The notes: generated from the letters alone by a model not told the origin. Counted from the stretch's first letter, positions 24,827 through 39,536 are shown. The stretch is 64,000 bases of DNA from Onchocerca volvulus (GCA_000499405.2 HG738138.1:21586824-21650823), one strand, 5' to 3'. A program made the numbers and translations.

Positions 24827-25317
24827 ATGGCCAAGAAACAAGAGAATTTACAAAATTACTTTTAGAAAACCAAACAAAAAAATGAAGAATATAAAGAGGT
24901 TAAAAAAGAAGAATCGACAGAAACTGGCTTGAAGAAGCAGGGAATATCAAAAAAAAGCACACACAGCCAATCAGACTCCAGAATTACAAAAGGTTTGGAG
25001 GAGAAGCAACGGAAACAACCTATCGGAAGCAACGAAGTATCGTTTTAATGCTTCCGTTTTATTGTCATTCAAGGACAACAAGAGGAAAGAAAACTTCTTT
25101 TTAGGATACTGGGACTGGGATGCTGCTTTATAAGTGCCATAATCCTCAGCATAGAAATATCGGGAGTATAAAGGAAATGGAAAGGAAGGTTCGAAGTATG
25201 AGTATGAGTGTGAGGTATTCTTCCAAAGATAAGAGTATCAACCATTTCAATTTCTACATTTACGCTTTGAGTTTCAATTTTGAATTCTTATCTGAAATAC
25301 CTGAAATGGCAAAGTAA
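24827..25317 (+). pseudogene. lysine-rich two-exon frame broken by an in-frame TAG
   Basis: Exons 24827-25036 and 25105-25317 join in phase 0 (GAA|gtatcg, ttttag|GAT). From ATG 24827 (MAKKQENLQNYF) codon 13 is TAG at 24863-24865; after it the frame runs open for 57 codons rich in Lys, Glu, Gln and Ser (KEESTETGLKKQ). The second exon holds MLLYKCHNPQHRN and a Met/Ser-rich part (RSMSMSVRYSS). Either the gene is dead, or TAG is part of a splice acceptor (attacttttag|AAAACC) and the true 5' exon lies elsewhere. Family not recognised; a chance frame cannot be excluded. Confidence 0.3.
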
Positions 25318-27943
25318 GGAAAGCAAAAAACAAAGTAATTTTGATCAGCAAATAAAACGACAGTCGAGGTGAGTATATATCATACACATACATCCTTAGT
25401 CGATCATTTTTGCTGGATACATATGAAAGATGACCCAAATATATTTGCTGTACAAAAATTGAACATAATCAAAATATTGATTTCATTAAACAGAGTGTCA
25501 ATTTATCAAATGAAAAGATTCACAATAAACGAAAAACTGAATCAACTCAAGTGGAAACGATCGATGAAAATACGAAGTGATGTATATAAATGCTAATTTT
25601 CATTGTTCATGTTAAATTTTACAAATAAATGAACCCAAATATCATAACATCCAAAATTGTTCTTTTGTCCTTTTTTTAGAGCTTTGATTACGCTTACGAA
25701 ATATAACTATATGAAATCAGAACCAGAATTCTTTATGTAAAGTGCCAATATCGCTAATTTCTTGCCAGCTATCTAAATTTCTTAGATTAGTCTGCATTAC
25801 TCCCAAATTATTCCAGATTATGCAACATTGTACTGCTTATCAAATTCAAACCGAACTTAATAAATACTTTTCTGTCAGCACGAAATTCTATAACTATTGT
25901 TCTAAATGATATTTTCAACAAGACAAAAACACCCCTCATGATGCATGAACAATATTTAATAAAGAATTAACAATTATGTTAAAATCGATCTAGAAAACCT
26001 AAAATTAAAAAGCATTAAAGCATGAGAGAGTTGATAATCTTTAAATAGACTATGTATAAAGTCAGAAATCAAACTTTCAAACAATATCATTCCTGCATTT
26101 GAATGAAGAAACCAGAAGAAAAACCTGGCAGTCTCAGAAACCATCAAGATAATGTCATTCATCCTTCCAATATATATCAGCATTATAATCATCAAATGAT
26201 TATAATCAATAGAGATGCTTTCTGTCTAATCATTAGAAAGTTTCACTTTTTCTTTTAACAATTATTAGCTTCATTCACAATACTATAAAAAAAAAAAAAA
26301 AAAAAAAAAAAAACTAGACACATCTACAAACTTTGACAATACTGCTCCATAAATTCATTGGCTATTGGACATGGTGAAGTTATCTACAAGGCGTAGGAGC
26401 CTAATTTGCATAACCAGAATGAACTTTATGACTACTTTCGTATTACTCAATTACTTCTATAAATGCTGCCGTCGTAACAAAACTGTTTTCCTGGAACATC
26501 ATTTTCTCAAATTCGTGTCCATTTTCGCCAGTTCCATTTCATGTCCTATCCATTGTTGAAATGACAAATCTTTCAGAATAAACGATATCATTGATTATTT
26601 CAATCTCAGTTTTCATTCCCAATTATTGCGATTTCTTCTAACCTTTTTATTTTGAACAAAATCATTCTTTCATTAGTGCAATCTATAATAATGTGGTAGC
26701 TCGTCTTGATAATTTCATAACAGGTTAAAAATATTTTCAAATAATTTAGATGAAAGATCATTGCTTTTTCAACCAATAAATCAAGAACTTTATCATCTAC
26801 GTGATAAGCATGATGCAAAACAGCTTGATACTGTATGTGTCGATGATAAGATCATTATAAATTGCTCCTACAATCGATGAATTGTGCGAATCGATATCCA
26901 AAGACTTATTACGATTTTTGTCTTTGAAATTATATCCGTTTCTTAGCTAGAGAAGCATTACAATGAATGATCAGCCGGTGTTATTTTCGGTAATTGGTAT
27001 GATATCTGCTTTATACAGTCATAACTTTGAAATGATAAAATTAATGATCATATTTATAAACAAGTGAAAAAACAGTGAAGAAGTGGTGCACAGTATAAAA
27101 TAAACAGTAGTTTGAGCAAAAACAATTCGATTTATAAAATTCATTCTTTTCTTCACGATGATAACGAATTATATCTCTGATATTATTTACAACTTATTTT
27201 GAGGCTAGTTGAAGGCATTAAAATAATAATGCATGATGCGCTTCGCTTGCACTTATCACCACTAGCGACATACTGACTTCCTTCTAAAAAAATTGATTTT
27301 TAAAATGCAATCAAATAACACGTATATAACTGCTACATTTCCCGCACCTAACATCTTCAACAGAAAAAAGAATTTCTCATCATAAACGAAATTACTCGGA
27401 ACATTTGGTCTATTAACAAATAACAGTATAGAAGTTTCAAAAAAGTCGCTAAAATTTAAAAAAAAAAAAAGAACCAATTGATTTTGTTACTTATGCGAAG
27501 AAAAGAAAGAAATGGAACGCTCATAAAAATCAGTGTAGCATTGCAACCATTAAAACCATTCGAATTTAACTTTAACTATATTCGCAGTCATTAGCATCAC
27601 GGATAAACAAATTTTGATTAATGCCTTATCTTGCTTAACTTTCGAGATTCAAGTGACATTCGTATAAATAACACTACGGCCGAAATCAATTGATTTTTTT
27701 TTTTAAAAAAAAGTGTCATAACAAAAAAAAAGTATCATAAATAAACAATCCTCTTTCTGTTTTTTATATTTATATGAATTTATGAATTCATGCTTGGCAT
27801 AGTACACAGTTTGATTTTTTCCATCTCTAACAGATACCATTCTTCATTAATTTGATTACTTTTTAAATAGTTTTATGGATATTTTCTTGAAAGAACGAGA
27901 AAAAGAAAGTAAAGATGTGAACAAAAAAAAAAAAAAAAAAAAT
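25318..27943. other. AT-rich non-coding stretch
   Basis: No supportable genes. A good-looking donor gtgagt at 25369 has no convincing exon before it. A-runs at about 26287-26313 and 27452-27470. Confidence 0.45.
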
Positions 27944-28724
27944 CTATACAATTACAGTATCACACTGAGCAGCTGATACTGATTGCAATGATTTGCTTTC
28001 TGGCGATAACTTTGGTAACGACATCTTTTTCACACATAAATGAGCAGGAGTACGCAAATACTGCTTGAAATATATCTGAAAATATCAAAATCGACAAACA
28101 AATATGCAATCTAAAAGCAAATCTCAATTAAATTAAAAATCAAAATTAAATCGAAATATTGAAAAGAATTTCTATTACCTGCTCTTCATCAAAATTAATT
28201 TTTATAGGAGGCAATGAATATTTGGGATGAAGATAATCGCTTAATGGTGGTGACCGAGCGTTGCAAGCTGAATGTCTCCTGTCCACTTTTTCCGATGACT
28301 CAAAAGTTCGATGCGTAGATTCTATTGATAATCTGAATAACATTAATATTTCGTAAATACGAAATCGAAATTTATAATTCGAACTGAAAGGCTGACCATA
28401 TAAAAGCAAATTCATTCAAATCAACCCAAAATGAAATCACAAGCATTAATTAATAAGCTGAAAAACTGACGAGCTAGAAATAGTGGATTCGACGTCGCCA
28501 TATTTGGTGCTTCGTCTTGGCGACTTCACGGAGCAAAACGGAATTTCTTTTCTTGGATGAAACATCATTGGTATCAGAGTACACCATCCCATGAAGAAAG
28601 CGATCAGTGCAACGGTGTAAATGAAGAGCACGGATATTGTAATTAAAAGCAGCATACAAATGTTGATGACACAAATGACATCCCTAACAGCCAAAATATA
28701 TGCTTACTCCTGTCCTTCAGGAAA
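27944..28724 (-). CDS. single-pass membrane protein, 3' part of gene
   Basis: Four minus-strand exons in frame: 28708-28724 (a 17-base micro-exon coding FPEGQ plus two bases), 28467-28683, 28179-28391 and 27944-28075. A long hydrophobic segment follows the micro-exon (VINICMLLLITISVLF then IYTVALIAFFMGW). The rest is a presumably cytoplasmic tail rich in Ser, Arg and Pro (VKSPRRSTKYGD, HRTFESSEKVDRR, PPLSDYLHPKYSLPP) that ends CDTVIV, a hydrophobic C-terminus of the kind bound by PDZ domains. The micro-exon starts in phase 0, so at least one more 5' exon must exist; I could not find it in the next 10 kb. The 75-base intron 28392-28466 has a weak donor (gttttt); another acceptor at 28332 is stronger but out of phase. 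Family not recognised. Confidence 0.6.
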
Positions 28725-31700
28725 CTGAAATGAATCTGATTTTTGTTCTTTTTACTCATTTAACGTGCGTAATAATTACATCGCAAGCCAGAATCTATTT
28801 AAATCATTTACTACTGTGAAATACTCGTGTTAAAAATGATATATCTAGTTTCAATCTCTTTCTTTCTATATTGTCCAAAACGAGTTTAATTAAATGGAAA
28901 TCAATTAATTGTATTAGAACATATAATTTCATTAAGAAGAAATTGCTGAAAATTTAAGCTTTTCATTCAATAAATAGATGAATGAATGCGAAATTTTAAA
29001 AAATCTTATCACAGAACAATGCAATAGTTAAAAGCAAAACTACACCAATGCCTGAGAGATTTCAAGATAATAAGCGCCGACATCTGTTCATTATTCTATT
29101 TGCTCCATAATCAGTAAGATAACTTTTCTCCATTTAACAGCTTACGTCAATATTTACGTGGCTGTTTTTAGTGATAACATGGCAATCGCACTTTTAGATA
29201 AAAACCCATAGAAGTAAAAGGAATATGCATAATAAAATAACTGAAAGAATGTTTTGATTAAAAATGCTCTAAATAAAAGAGATGAAGACTATGGAAGGGC
29301 TCAGCATTCAATAGGAATGTTGAATCAAAATAGTACTATTATTATCTATTTTCTGGAATAATTAAAGTAAAAATATAGAATAAATTATTTTTGATAAGAG
29401 ACTTAATAATTGCGCCATATGATTTCTTTAATACTACTTCTGGTTGAGAAAATTTCCTTATTCAGGAAAGGGTGATTGATATAATTGATAATACTGCTAG
29501 AGTTATGCCAATATCTAAAAAGATGTTAACTCAAAAAAAATGTTTTGAATCCGATTAACGATATCTCTCCATCAAGATCAGCATAATACTGCATCGCAGA
29601 ATGCACTACTAATGAATGCGAGAGAATTCAATCCCTCAATTTGATGAAAAACATAAACGAATGATTATTGCTGCCAGTTTTATTCCATTCTACTCAATTT
29701 AATACTATCGCGAATATTTTTTATTAAATAAAATTGTTTTGACAACTTGTTATTAATTCGTGGACATTTTTCACACCATCAGATGATAGCCATTCATCTT
29801 TCGGATGGATTTTTGCAAAAGAATCTAAGATCGGTGCGGTATTATGTAAATAAAAAAAGAAGAAGAAGTAGAAACGATAAAGACATGAAGAAGACCAAAA
29901 TGGAAAGTGGAAAATAAAAACCAGAGATGTGAAGAGAAAAGTCTATTATTATAATTATAATATCGTCACAACGATCAAATTTTGGATTCTCATTGCTTCA
30001 AATAGAATCTAAGAATCAGTGAAATAAAGAACAACTGATGATTATTGATGAGAATGATTTGGAGAAAAATGATCTGGAGAAGTATCCAAAAGTTTATTAT
30101 GGTCCTAAAAAATTATAATACAAAGAAGCAAACAACTTTTTATCTATTTATTTTTTCAATTTCTTTTAAATTTTGTGTCCCTGAAATGAAATTTCGAATG
30201 ACGCCAATTCAATCAGATCATTTTACAAAAATGAAATCTGAAATGTGGCAGAAATCATATAAAAATTTGTCACAACAAAAATAAGAATCAAGTCAAATCC
30301 CGTAAATTTCTTTGTAAAACTTAGCTTTTGAATAATTAATGCCTTGAAATAGAAACAGTACTTATTCGCCGATATTTCTCATTTCATTGCCATTGACTAT
30401 TTTATCATGTAAATTATTTCTTTCCCTTATTCTATCCTTTGTAAAATCAACAACATTATAATCACTGAAAAACAATGGAGATAGCAGGATCACCAAACAA
30501 CGTTACTAGTCAGTAAAATCAACATTTCAAAATATCTTCAACTCCTTCGTCCTAACTAAACTATGTCTTCTTTTTAACTACTTAAAGAACAAATTCAAAC
30601 TATGCTGCTTCATCTTGGAAAGACAAAAATTTCTAACTATTTCACAAAATGTTTTTAAAATTGCAACACAATTCATTTGGGGACTTTTTACAAAAAAAAA
30701 AAAAAAGGAGAGCAATCAGATTAGTTTCACTAATTTATAGATATTTCCACAACTTACAATAAAAAATCAACTATTTTATAGTAATTTCCTAGTGCAAGAT
30801 CATTAATCGACATTCATTAGCTGAATGTTGGGATGAATGTGCAGAATGGTTTTGAGAAGAAATTCGCTAAAATCAATTAATGAAATAAATTCACATAAAG
30901 AATGAGTCATAGAAAGAATTGAGCAAGACGAAATATTATATCGCAGAACAATTTAACAGCTTATAAGCATTTTCACGGATTTATTCATCGATTTCAAGAA
31001 GAATTGGTTTTAATTTTTATGGCATACAAAAGTAGCTTTACAAAGTTTTGTACTTTCTTGAAAAAAGCTTTGAAAAATTTTGTACTTTTCGAATTTCGAC
31101 AAAATTTCTAAATTTAGCAAAAAATAAAAATAAACTGCTGATGATCATTGATCCATGGTGAGCCGATCTCATTCCGGATCTTGATTGATATTTACTGAAG
31201 AGACAATGCAAACAACAGACGATATATTACCACTGAATGTTGAAGCATCCCTTGTATTCCATCTTTAAAACAAAGAGTAATTGATGCTTAACAGATATGC
31301 TTGCAATGAAAATACTGATAAGAACATCAGACAAACTTGGAAGGAAGTGATGAAACATTTGGTAGAATATGAGAAAAAATGGGATGGATGATAGAGATAA
31401 AAAGAAACCAAAGAAATTAGCTCTAATTATAGAAGCTAAGATCCATTTATATCTCTCATCTCTCAACTTTCTAACCTTCGAAACTTTAATCTCCAAACTT
31501 TTAAATCTTTAGTCGCCAAATCTGCAGCAACTTTTCATTCCAAATCTTCAGAAACTTTCAGAAACCTTCGGGCCTTCTGGAAGCATCAGTAGCCTCATGT
31601 GAATGATTGAAATTGGAAGCAAATGTGAGGAAAACGGAATACCACCAATATGTTGACTGCCTCTTCGTCTATTCAAAAGACTCACTTGCAAATTTTATGC

Positions 31701-34700
31701 TGGCATTTCTCGTTTCTATGAATACATTTATTATCTACCTCTCCTTATATTTTCTTTCTACTAATTGGATATTTATATATCATTCATATGTTTCCGCACA
31801 GAAATAGCAGCTGAATTAGAAAGGAAGTAAGAAACGGCTGGACTTTGATTTTATCAAAATTTGATTTCAGGGAATGACATCGAAATTCACAATTCAAACT
31901 ATCCAAAAGTTTCAGTAAAACCTACTACTCAATGGTAAATTGAAGAAATTTCGAAGTGTGTAATTTTTTTAGAAAATCACATTTTAATTTTTGTCAAAAA
32001 TGAAAAACTTGAACTGAATGAAGCATAGAAGATATTCCTATCTTAAATTATAAAAGAAAGATCAAATTTCATCGTCCGGAATATGGACAACACTGGATGA
32101 ACTAGAAGAAGCGAAAGAGAAATGAACTGACAAGAGACCAAAGATGGCAAAGATGTGCAACAACATTTTCCAAATGGGAATATAAAATTACTTGCTTGCA
32201 GTTCTATTTCATGCTTTGCTTAATTTCGAATTATAGAAAGCATTCTTGTAATCTATTCCTGCTGCAATCAATCTTTTGGATATTCGCTTTCAACTGAAAA
32301 GAAAAATCTCGCTTAGATAAGCTTTTTACATAGTGATGTTGCTTCAGATCAAAAATAATCGCGAAACAAGTTTGCTATTTTTGATTTAAAGATGTCCTCT
32401 ATTTGTATGCTGAAGATTCCAGCAAATCCGAGATAAAGTGTGTGCCATTGAAATTATCGGAAGATATACGCTCAAAGATATCAATCTGCTTGGTCTAGAA
32501 GCTACAGTTTATGGATTGCATTTAAAATACTCCCGTAATATTCTCGAGATCTCATTGTCAGAGAAGAGAATGTTACATTTCATTATTATTTGCCTGTTTG
32601 AATTGTATATCTTTGCACCATTCAGAGTTTAGTTCAATGTATAATATAAATTATACTTTTACAGAAAATCAAAGATGTAAAACTTCAACGTTTTATTTAA
32701 TTTTCTTTGATGTACAGAAAATCAAGATCAATAGAGCAGTGGAATTTGAAATTCAATGGGACTAAAAATAAACGGACAAAATATGCAATGAATAATAAAA
32801 ATGATAGCAGTTCTGATGGTGAAGGACATGAAAATCATGTTCTGTGAATCGCATTAACTTATGAATTATATCTGGAAAGATTTGAATTGAAAGAATCATT
32901 TCGGATAGAAGGAAGCAAATATACCGATATCTATAAATAGACCAATTAATTCTCTAAATTAGGTATAATAATAGTATTTCAATATTGGAATTGAATTTCA
33001 ATTGCCAATTATATCAAAGGAAATTGTTCATATCAAAGTCAATATTCTCATGCTCATGGTAGATATTTCAATTATGGGTAGCAGTCATTATTAAAAAATA
33101 CTCAAAAGGAAGTTTTCAAACAATGTATTTATAAAATGACGTATGAATAGAACAAATTCTATCTGGCAAAAATGCTATCAAAGCCCTGAAAAAGCTTGCT
33201 CAAGCATTTAATCAGACAAAATTACTCACAGATGTGACATCTTTCTGATGAAAAACAATAATAACTTTCATAAGGAAAAAAGCCATGTGAGAATAAGTCA
33301 TTTTCATTAGTTCTGTGCAATTATACTATGACCGAATTATGTTAGTGAGTCATCCATCCATAAAATCCGCCTCATTAGGCTTCTTGAGAGATCAATTTAA
33401 CAGCGAAATGTGGCAAATAAAATTGGCATCCTCTGACTTTAAATATTGCTGTAATACAAATGAATCAAATTTTGATTCACTTTTTTGAATTTAAAATCCT
33501 ACGAATTATTAATTCAAAGAAGAAATTGAAAAAGAGAACATTAAAATTTTATTTGAATGCATTGTCATTATCTTTGAATTGGAGATTTTGAAAAGAAATG
33601 CCTACTTGAATGCACAAAACTTTAATTGTTTTTTCCATAGGAGTGAAGAATTTTCATTTGATCCTCTTACTTATGCTTCTCTCAGCTCACACTATTCCGT
33701 CACATGGAAGCAATTAATAAAAAAAACATAATCAGTATGCTGCATTACGTAACAGATGACCTTAATATTCATTTTAACTTGTGACCTTCCCACTATTAAA
33801 CTGCCAGTTAATAATAGACTTTCGAATTCTGTTATTCCAAGATGTTTATAATAACTGATATATACTGAAAAATCGATAATAGGAATAAATTGAAAATTTT
33901 TAGAAAATTGTTTCGAAAAGTTAGAAGAGGACAAAATGTCAGAATAAATTCAATAACTGAATTTTTTTCACTAAAATCTAAATTATAAAATCTAAAGTAC
34001 CAAGTAGTGAGACAATATTTCCGTATGATTCTGATCATTACTAATAGAATCACTTATTACAATTACAAAAACACCTGAATTGAAATTTCACTGATTTTCA
34101 CATTATTTCTAATTTCATTCTGTTTTCCGGTTAAAATTCACGTTAAGTGATAAACATCAGAAAACAATCATTGCTCTGACTCATTAGTTTTGGCAAAAAA
34201 AGATTTGGAAATGACTCGAAACAAAACCTTCTTTAGTCTTCAAAGAATTGAAAAATTTTCGGAATTACTTGCATCTGCGAAAATAAAGAAAACTAATTAG
34301 AAATAATATATTATCACAGAAGGCGATATCTAGGAAAACTGCTATAGCCATTATTCATGCTTAATGTTATAACCATTATCATTAACGCCATACCATTATC
34401 AATGATCTGTCAAATAATTTATAATTTTAAACAAATTTCTTTGACGCATTGCTCGTTTTCCTTGAAACAATGCATTTAACTTTTTCACAACAAAAATTAA
34501 TGTATGAAATACAAATGTCATTAAAATAGCTAGAAATATCAAATAGAGCGAGTTTATTGTTGAATTTTTTATACATTCTCATCCAATTGGAGATATCAAA
34601 TGATCAATTTTCTTGAAACTTTTATACGATTAAAAAAAAAAAAAAAATTTCAGTTCCAAAACAAATCTTGGTCATTTAGTTTAATGGAAATTTCGCAGCC

Positions 34701-37700
34701 GTAAAATTAACAAAATGGCATGCATTTAAAACAGATAATTAATTTTTATTAATAGATAAAAAGCAAAATACAATCATAATGATGTGTTCCACTGAAACTG
34801 GAAAACAAAATACGAAGTTTTTAAATTTCGATTATATCAAGTATTAAAATATTCGCACAAGTTATGTTGATTATAATTTATGCACTGAAGCCTCATTAAA
34901 AAATGGAAAAATTTTTTAAATTTGTTAAAATTTATACCATTATACTTTAAAATTCATGAAAGTTCAATTTTATTATTAGCTTATTTCTGAGTTTTGGTGG
35001 AAACATTTTCTGGCTGCAAAAAGTACCAGTTAAAAAACAAAGCATTGAACAACAACTTTGATAAATCCTAATAGCACTTGGAAAAGATAAAAATAAAAAG
35101 AATATAATTTAGCACTGAAAAATATAGCTTTAAATTTTGCAAAGAAAAGAAATTTTTAGTTTTTTCATAGCATAAAAATAGCGACTAGAATTTTTATACT
35201 GTGAAAGTGACATTTTTAGCTTTTATTTGTTCATTTTTTTCTGCTGCAAATTTCTGCCAAAAATTTCGAAATCTCAGTAAAGTGTTTTTCCAAATTTTCA
35301 ATTTTGAAAATTTGAAATTTAATTGTTTCCCCTAAAAAATTAGTAATAAATCATTGCCTATAATGGAATAAAATTAGTCTCCTCTAATATGTTTAATTTT
35401 ATTATTGTGTATAGCTGTGTTTCACTTATGGCGAAATACTGCACTGAAAGACTGAATTAATGGATGTAATATCAAAACTTAGTTTGAAAAATCAAAAAAG
35501 TAATCTCTAATGAAATAAAATTTTAATGAGAAACGTTAACTGGATTTATTTGTTGTCCGTGACTTCAGTTTCCAAAACAGCGATTCGAGCAATTCTCAAG
35601 ATAATCGCTTTCCGCGCGAATACCAAAAAAAATGGAAGATATAGAATTTACACAATTGAAGAGTATGCAAGAAAGGAAATGATCGATTTTAATTATGAAT
35701 GGAAACGATAATGTACAGTAGAAATTATTTTGTCTGATTATCTATTGGAAATAATACGACCAAACAAATCTGTTTACTGGAAATTAATTTCGCTGCTACC
35801 GCAACAGAGATGTTGCTTAGCGTAAGAGTGAAACATTGAATTTAATAAAAATGCATTCTCGTCCTCCACATCTTCATCATCAAATGATTTGTTATTTATT
35901 TTCACTGACAATCAGCCAAATGATAAGTGTAAAATTAGCCATAGCTAGCCCGAAAGTTAGCCTTCATTTCCGCGAACTATTTGCGAGATATCAGTCGCTT
36001 GTCAGATTGACAATTGTTGCTTCTCACCGAACTAAGTCTGACAATATGAATTTTTGTTGATTGTTTAGCATTTCCGAGCCATAAATAGAATAAACTATGA
36101 GGACAGGTACTTCCTTCTTTCCTCATTTTGCATTTTCATGTAAATGATGATTCGAAATTCAGAATATTCAATTAAAACTTTTTTCTGATCGCCTGTCATT
36201 CCCCTTAAAAAGGATCTTTTAAAAATTAAAAAAAAAAAAAAAAAAATGTTTCATTTTGATGGATACATTCAACCCACCTCCCAATTTTAAAGATTTTGAA
36301 TTTTATTATTTATATATTGAGTATGTTTCAAAACTATCAGGTCACGATTTCGAAAACTTCATTTTTGAACTTTCACTGCAATACTTCCAGCATTATGCAA
36401 TCATTTCTAGATAAATATATTTGGAAAAGACTGATTTCGTTTCGCAATATTCATCGATCTATCTTCGATTTTTTATGTCAGTAAATTTGGTGGAATTTCA
36501 GACTATAATTTCGAACTTTCAGAATTCTGGAAAACTAATGATGTTTTGCAAAAAAATTGTTTTCAAAATCTTTTGTTACAAACTCTGCTTTGCAAAAAAT
36601 CTTAAGTCGATCATCGCAACACTTCGAAAACAAAAGTTTCGGATTATAAAATTGCAAAAGTCATGACGATATCAACTTGATCTAAAAAAATATCCAATCG
36701 GAATATTTTCTTGCAGACATCTTTTCTAATAATGATTAATGTGATCTTCAAATTTTCCAAAAATTTAATGGATAAATCCTGAAATCACTAACAATCAGCA
36801 GTATAATTACTGCAAAGTTTGAATGAGCGAGATATGTTCTGATACGGAAATTAATGGACGGGCAAGCTTTTTATGCAAACATGTAATAATATTTCAGATT
36901 ATAATTAAAATATGAAAATATATGATAGAATAATTAAGTGGTAAAATGCTGAACATGCAAGAAAGTCAAAAAATTATATTAAAGGAATTCGTATCTCGAA
37001 ATTTAAATTAGATACAATTCAATCAGCAGTTCAGTTAAATTTTTAAAGAATGAATTTACTGCATAAATTTTAGTGAATTATTCAAGTACATATGCATACT
37101 TATGGACATTTACAAAATAAAAAAGCAAGCCTTTCGGAAAAATTCAGAATAACAAAAATATTTGAAGAAATGGAAGGAAGAAGCAACATGTTGCCCTATA
37201 CAATCTATCGAAAAGCTGATGACAAATATAATAGTACAACAAATAGATTGATGAAAGTTTTGCCCAGTAAAGTTAGTTAGTTAAAAAAAAGAATAAATTC
37301 TGCCATTATTAATGAGAAACACTGTTAATCATCTACTAAAGATCTTTTGCAATCTAATTACTTGGCTGAACTTCGGATTTGATAATCAGCAATAGGCAGT
37401 TTAAAATATAAATTGAGATCTTTTCAAAATGATTTTATTTAAAGAACTTCAATTGCAAAGAAAACTAGAAGTAATTCTCTCTTGCAGAAGAAAATAATGG
37501 ATAAGATAGACTTGCTATAATCATCATAGTAAATCAAAAAATAATTTGAATTCAAAGAGAAGTTCTAACGTATTGAATCTTTCGATCGAAATCATGAATG
37601 ACCTACGATCAGGATAAAAGGTGTAATTTGAAAGCTGATAATACAAACCTACCATAAGCAGTACTTAATCCAATTACGGAATATTGCTGACAATTTTCAT

Positions 37701-38764
37701 TTCAAGTGAAAAGGAATTTAAAAATAGCTGTTCAATAAAAAAAAGATAGATAAATGAGGCCTTTTTCCCTTATTGTAAATGTTAGTACTTCCTTATAATT
37801 AATTGGAATCAACTAGTAAAGGACACTTGCCACATGTCAAAAAACTTTGCCAGCTACTTTTTCTAGCATTTTTTTTTCAGAAATTATTTGATTATCATCT
37901 TTTTTAATCGAAGCAAAACTGATAAAAAGAAAAAACAATAGAAGAAACCAAAGATGACTTCAATGTCAATATTGCTTTGTGTTATCAAATTAATGAAACA
38001 TTTTAATTTAACTAGTCAATATTAAAAAAAATTTGTTAATAAGCTAGGACTTAATCCCAAAGCAAATCTCTATCCAGGAGGAGCAAAAATCTTTTAAACT
38101 AAGAAGTGAGAGTTCTCGGTAAAATAAAACGAGTACTAGCATTCAAGACAACAAACTTGGAAGTGGCATTGTATAGTGAAAACTGATTAGTAAAACTCAA
38201 CAGCTCTGACAGACCAAACTCGATTTGCCATTATCAATTTTACCTCAAATTAAAAATAAATTTTTATTTTTTGTTTGTCGTATTACAATAATGCTTACAG
38301 TAATAATTTGATTTTTCAATTGAAACATAAATTCTAATGGAAATTGGAAGCGGTCAATTGGTATGAAAATATAGAAGACTAGTGGATACATGGGCAGAGA
38401 GAGATATTAGATAGCGGAACTTTGTTTCAATGATTAAGAAGTCTATTTTGAAAATTGGAAGAGTTCAAAAATTAATGGAATTTGGGGAAATGAGGAAGTC
38501 CGTACTAGGTGCAAGCATTATTTTATTAAAAAAAATCTTTTTTTTTTTCTAAAAAAAAGCTCCAGGAAATGTCGACAGCAAATGATTTATTAAGAAATGA
38601 ACTTTTTGGTGATCTGATGTTGGGCTAAACGAACTTTTTGATGGTCTGATGTTTACTCTTCTGATTGATGAGATTAAATTTTATTTTTCAGGGCTATGAA
38701 TTACATTTCTCACAAGATTTATATTTTTGTTTTGATTTGAACAAATACCAATTTCGTTGCTTAC
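28725..38764. other. 10 kb gene-poor region
   Basis: AT-rich, with only short chance frames on both strands. It probably contains unseen 5' exons and introns of the membrane protein gene ending at 27944 and introns of the exon at 38765. Two imperfect copies of GAACTTTTTGRTG...TCTGATGTT lie at about 38598-38655. The stretch 31490-31570 repeats short CCAAA/CAGAAACTTT words. Confidence 0.4.
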
Positions 38765-38997
38765 GTTCCAAGCAAAAACATATTGAAAGAATCACTGCGT
38801 ATGACTACACTGTGCAACAACTTTTGCTTAGTGGAATTTTTTAAATTTGCAAACATCAGTGGAGCAGTGAGTAGGTTCATGAGATCAGCATGAAGCTGAT
38901 AGATTTCTCCGACAATTGCTTCATCTGAACAAAGCGATAATACAAAATGTTTATCCTTTATTTTAAGAATATTAGTAAGTGAGAACGTGTGTAGCAT
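38765..38997 (-). CDS. orphan coding exon of unknown gene
   Basis: An open frame of 77 codons plus two bases, ending at a strong donor gtaagc (minus strand). It begins MLHTFSLTNILK and contains CSDEAIVGEIYQLHADLMNL and LKNSTKQKLLHSVVIRSDSF. Composition and length are unusual for chance in this AT content, and the sharp donor supports it. I found no matching acceptor exon downstream. It may start a gene that runs into the region below 38764. Family not recognised. Confidence 0.4.
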
Positions 38998-39536
38998 TAC
39001 CTCTCAATATTTATATATATAATGTAACATGGAATTCAAACTGCCAGCTTAATTTCACTATAATTTCTTAAATAATCAAAATTTCACTAAATCTAATAGA
39101 ATCAAGCAAAACTTCAGCAAGTGAGTGCGTTCCATTCCCAATTACTTGTGGTTGAAATAAGTCAGCGAACTCAACTATGTGAAACGAATCCTTCCCTTCG
39201 CATTTAAAACAACTAACCAATAACTGATATCGGAGATTCTTTTTTGTCTGAAAATATTTTAACTAAAATTTTTAATTAATGATTTGCATATATATATATA
39301 AACTTCATGCTTTAAGACGTCTTTTTTTGAAAAAAAGCAATTACAGGAAAACGTCATTTCTTCTCCTACTTATGCAAAATACGAATAAGTTGTATCATCA
39401 CCAAAAATATTTTATAGATATGCTTAGACAGGGCATCATTTCCTCAAAATGCGGCGAAATGTTAAAAATGAGACGGAATAAAGGACATAAAAATTGCTCC
39501 GTTTATATTTGGATGACACCGGTGTAAGTTAATCAA

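Noticed and set aside
31227..31496. 89-codon minus-strand frame with hydrophobic residues
   Set aside because: Phe/Ile/Leu-rich translation is what AT-rich DNA gives by chance; no acceptor or donor chain was found.
37092..37280. 62-codon plus-strand frame with plausible residue mix
   Set aside because: No matching exons in phase and no recognised family; too short to stand alone.
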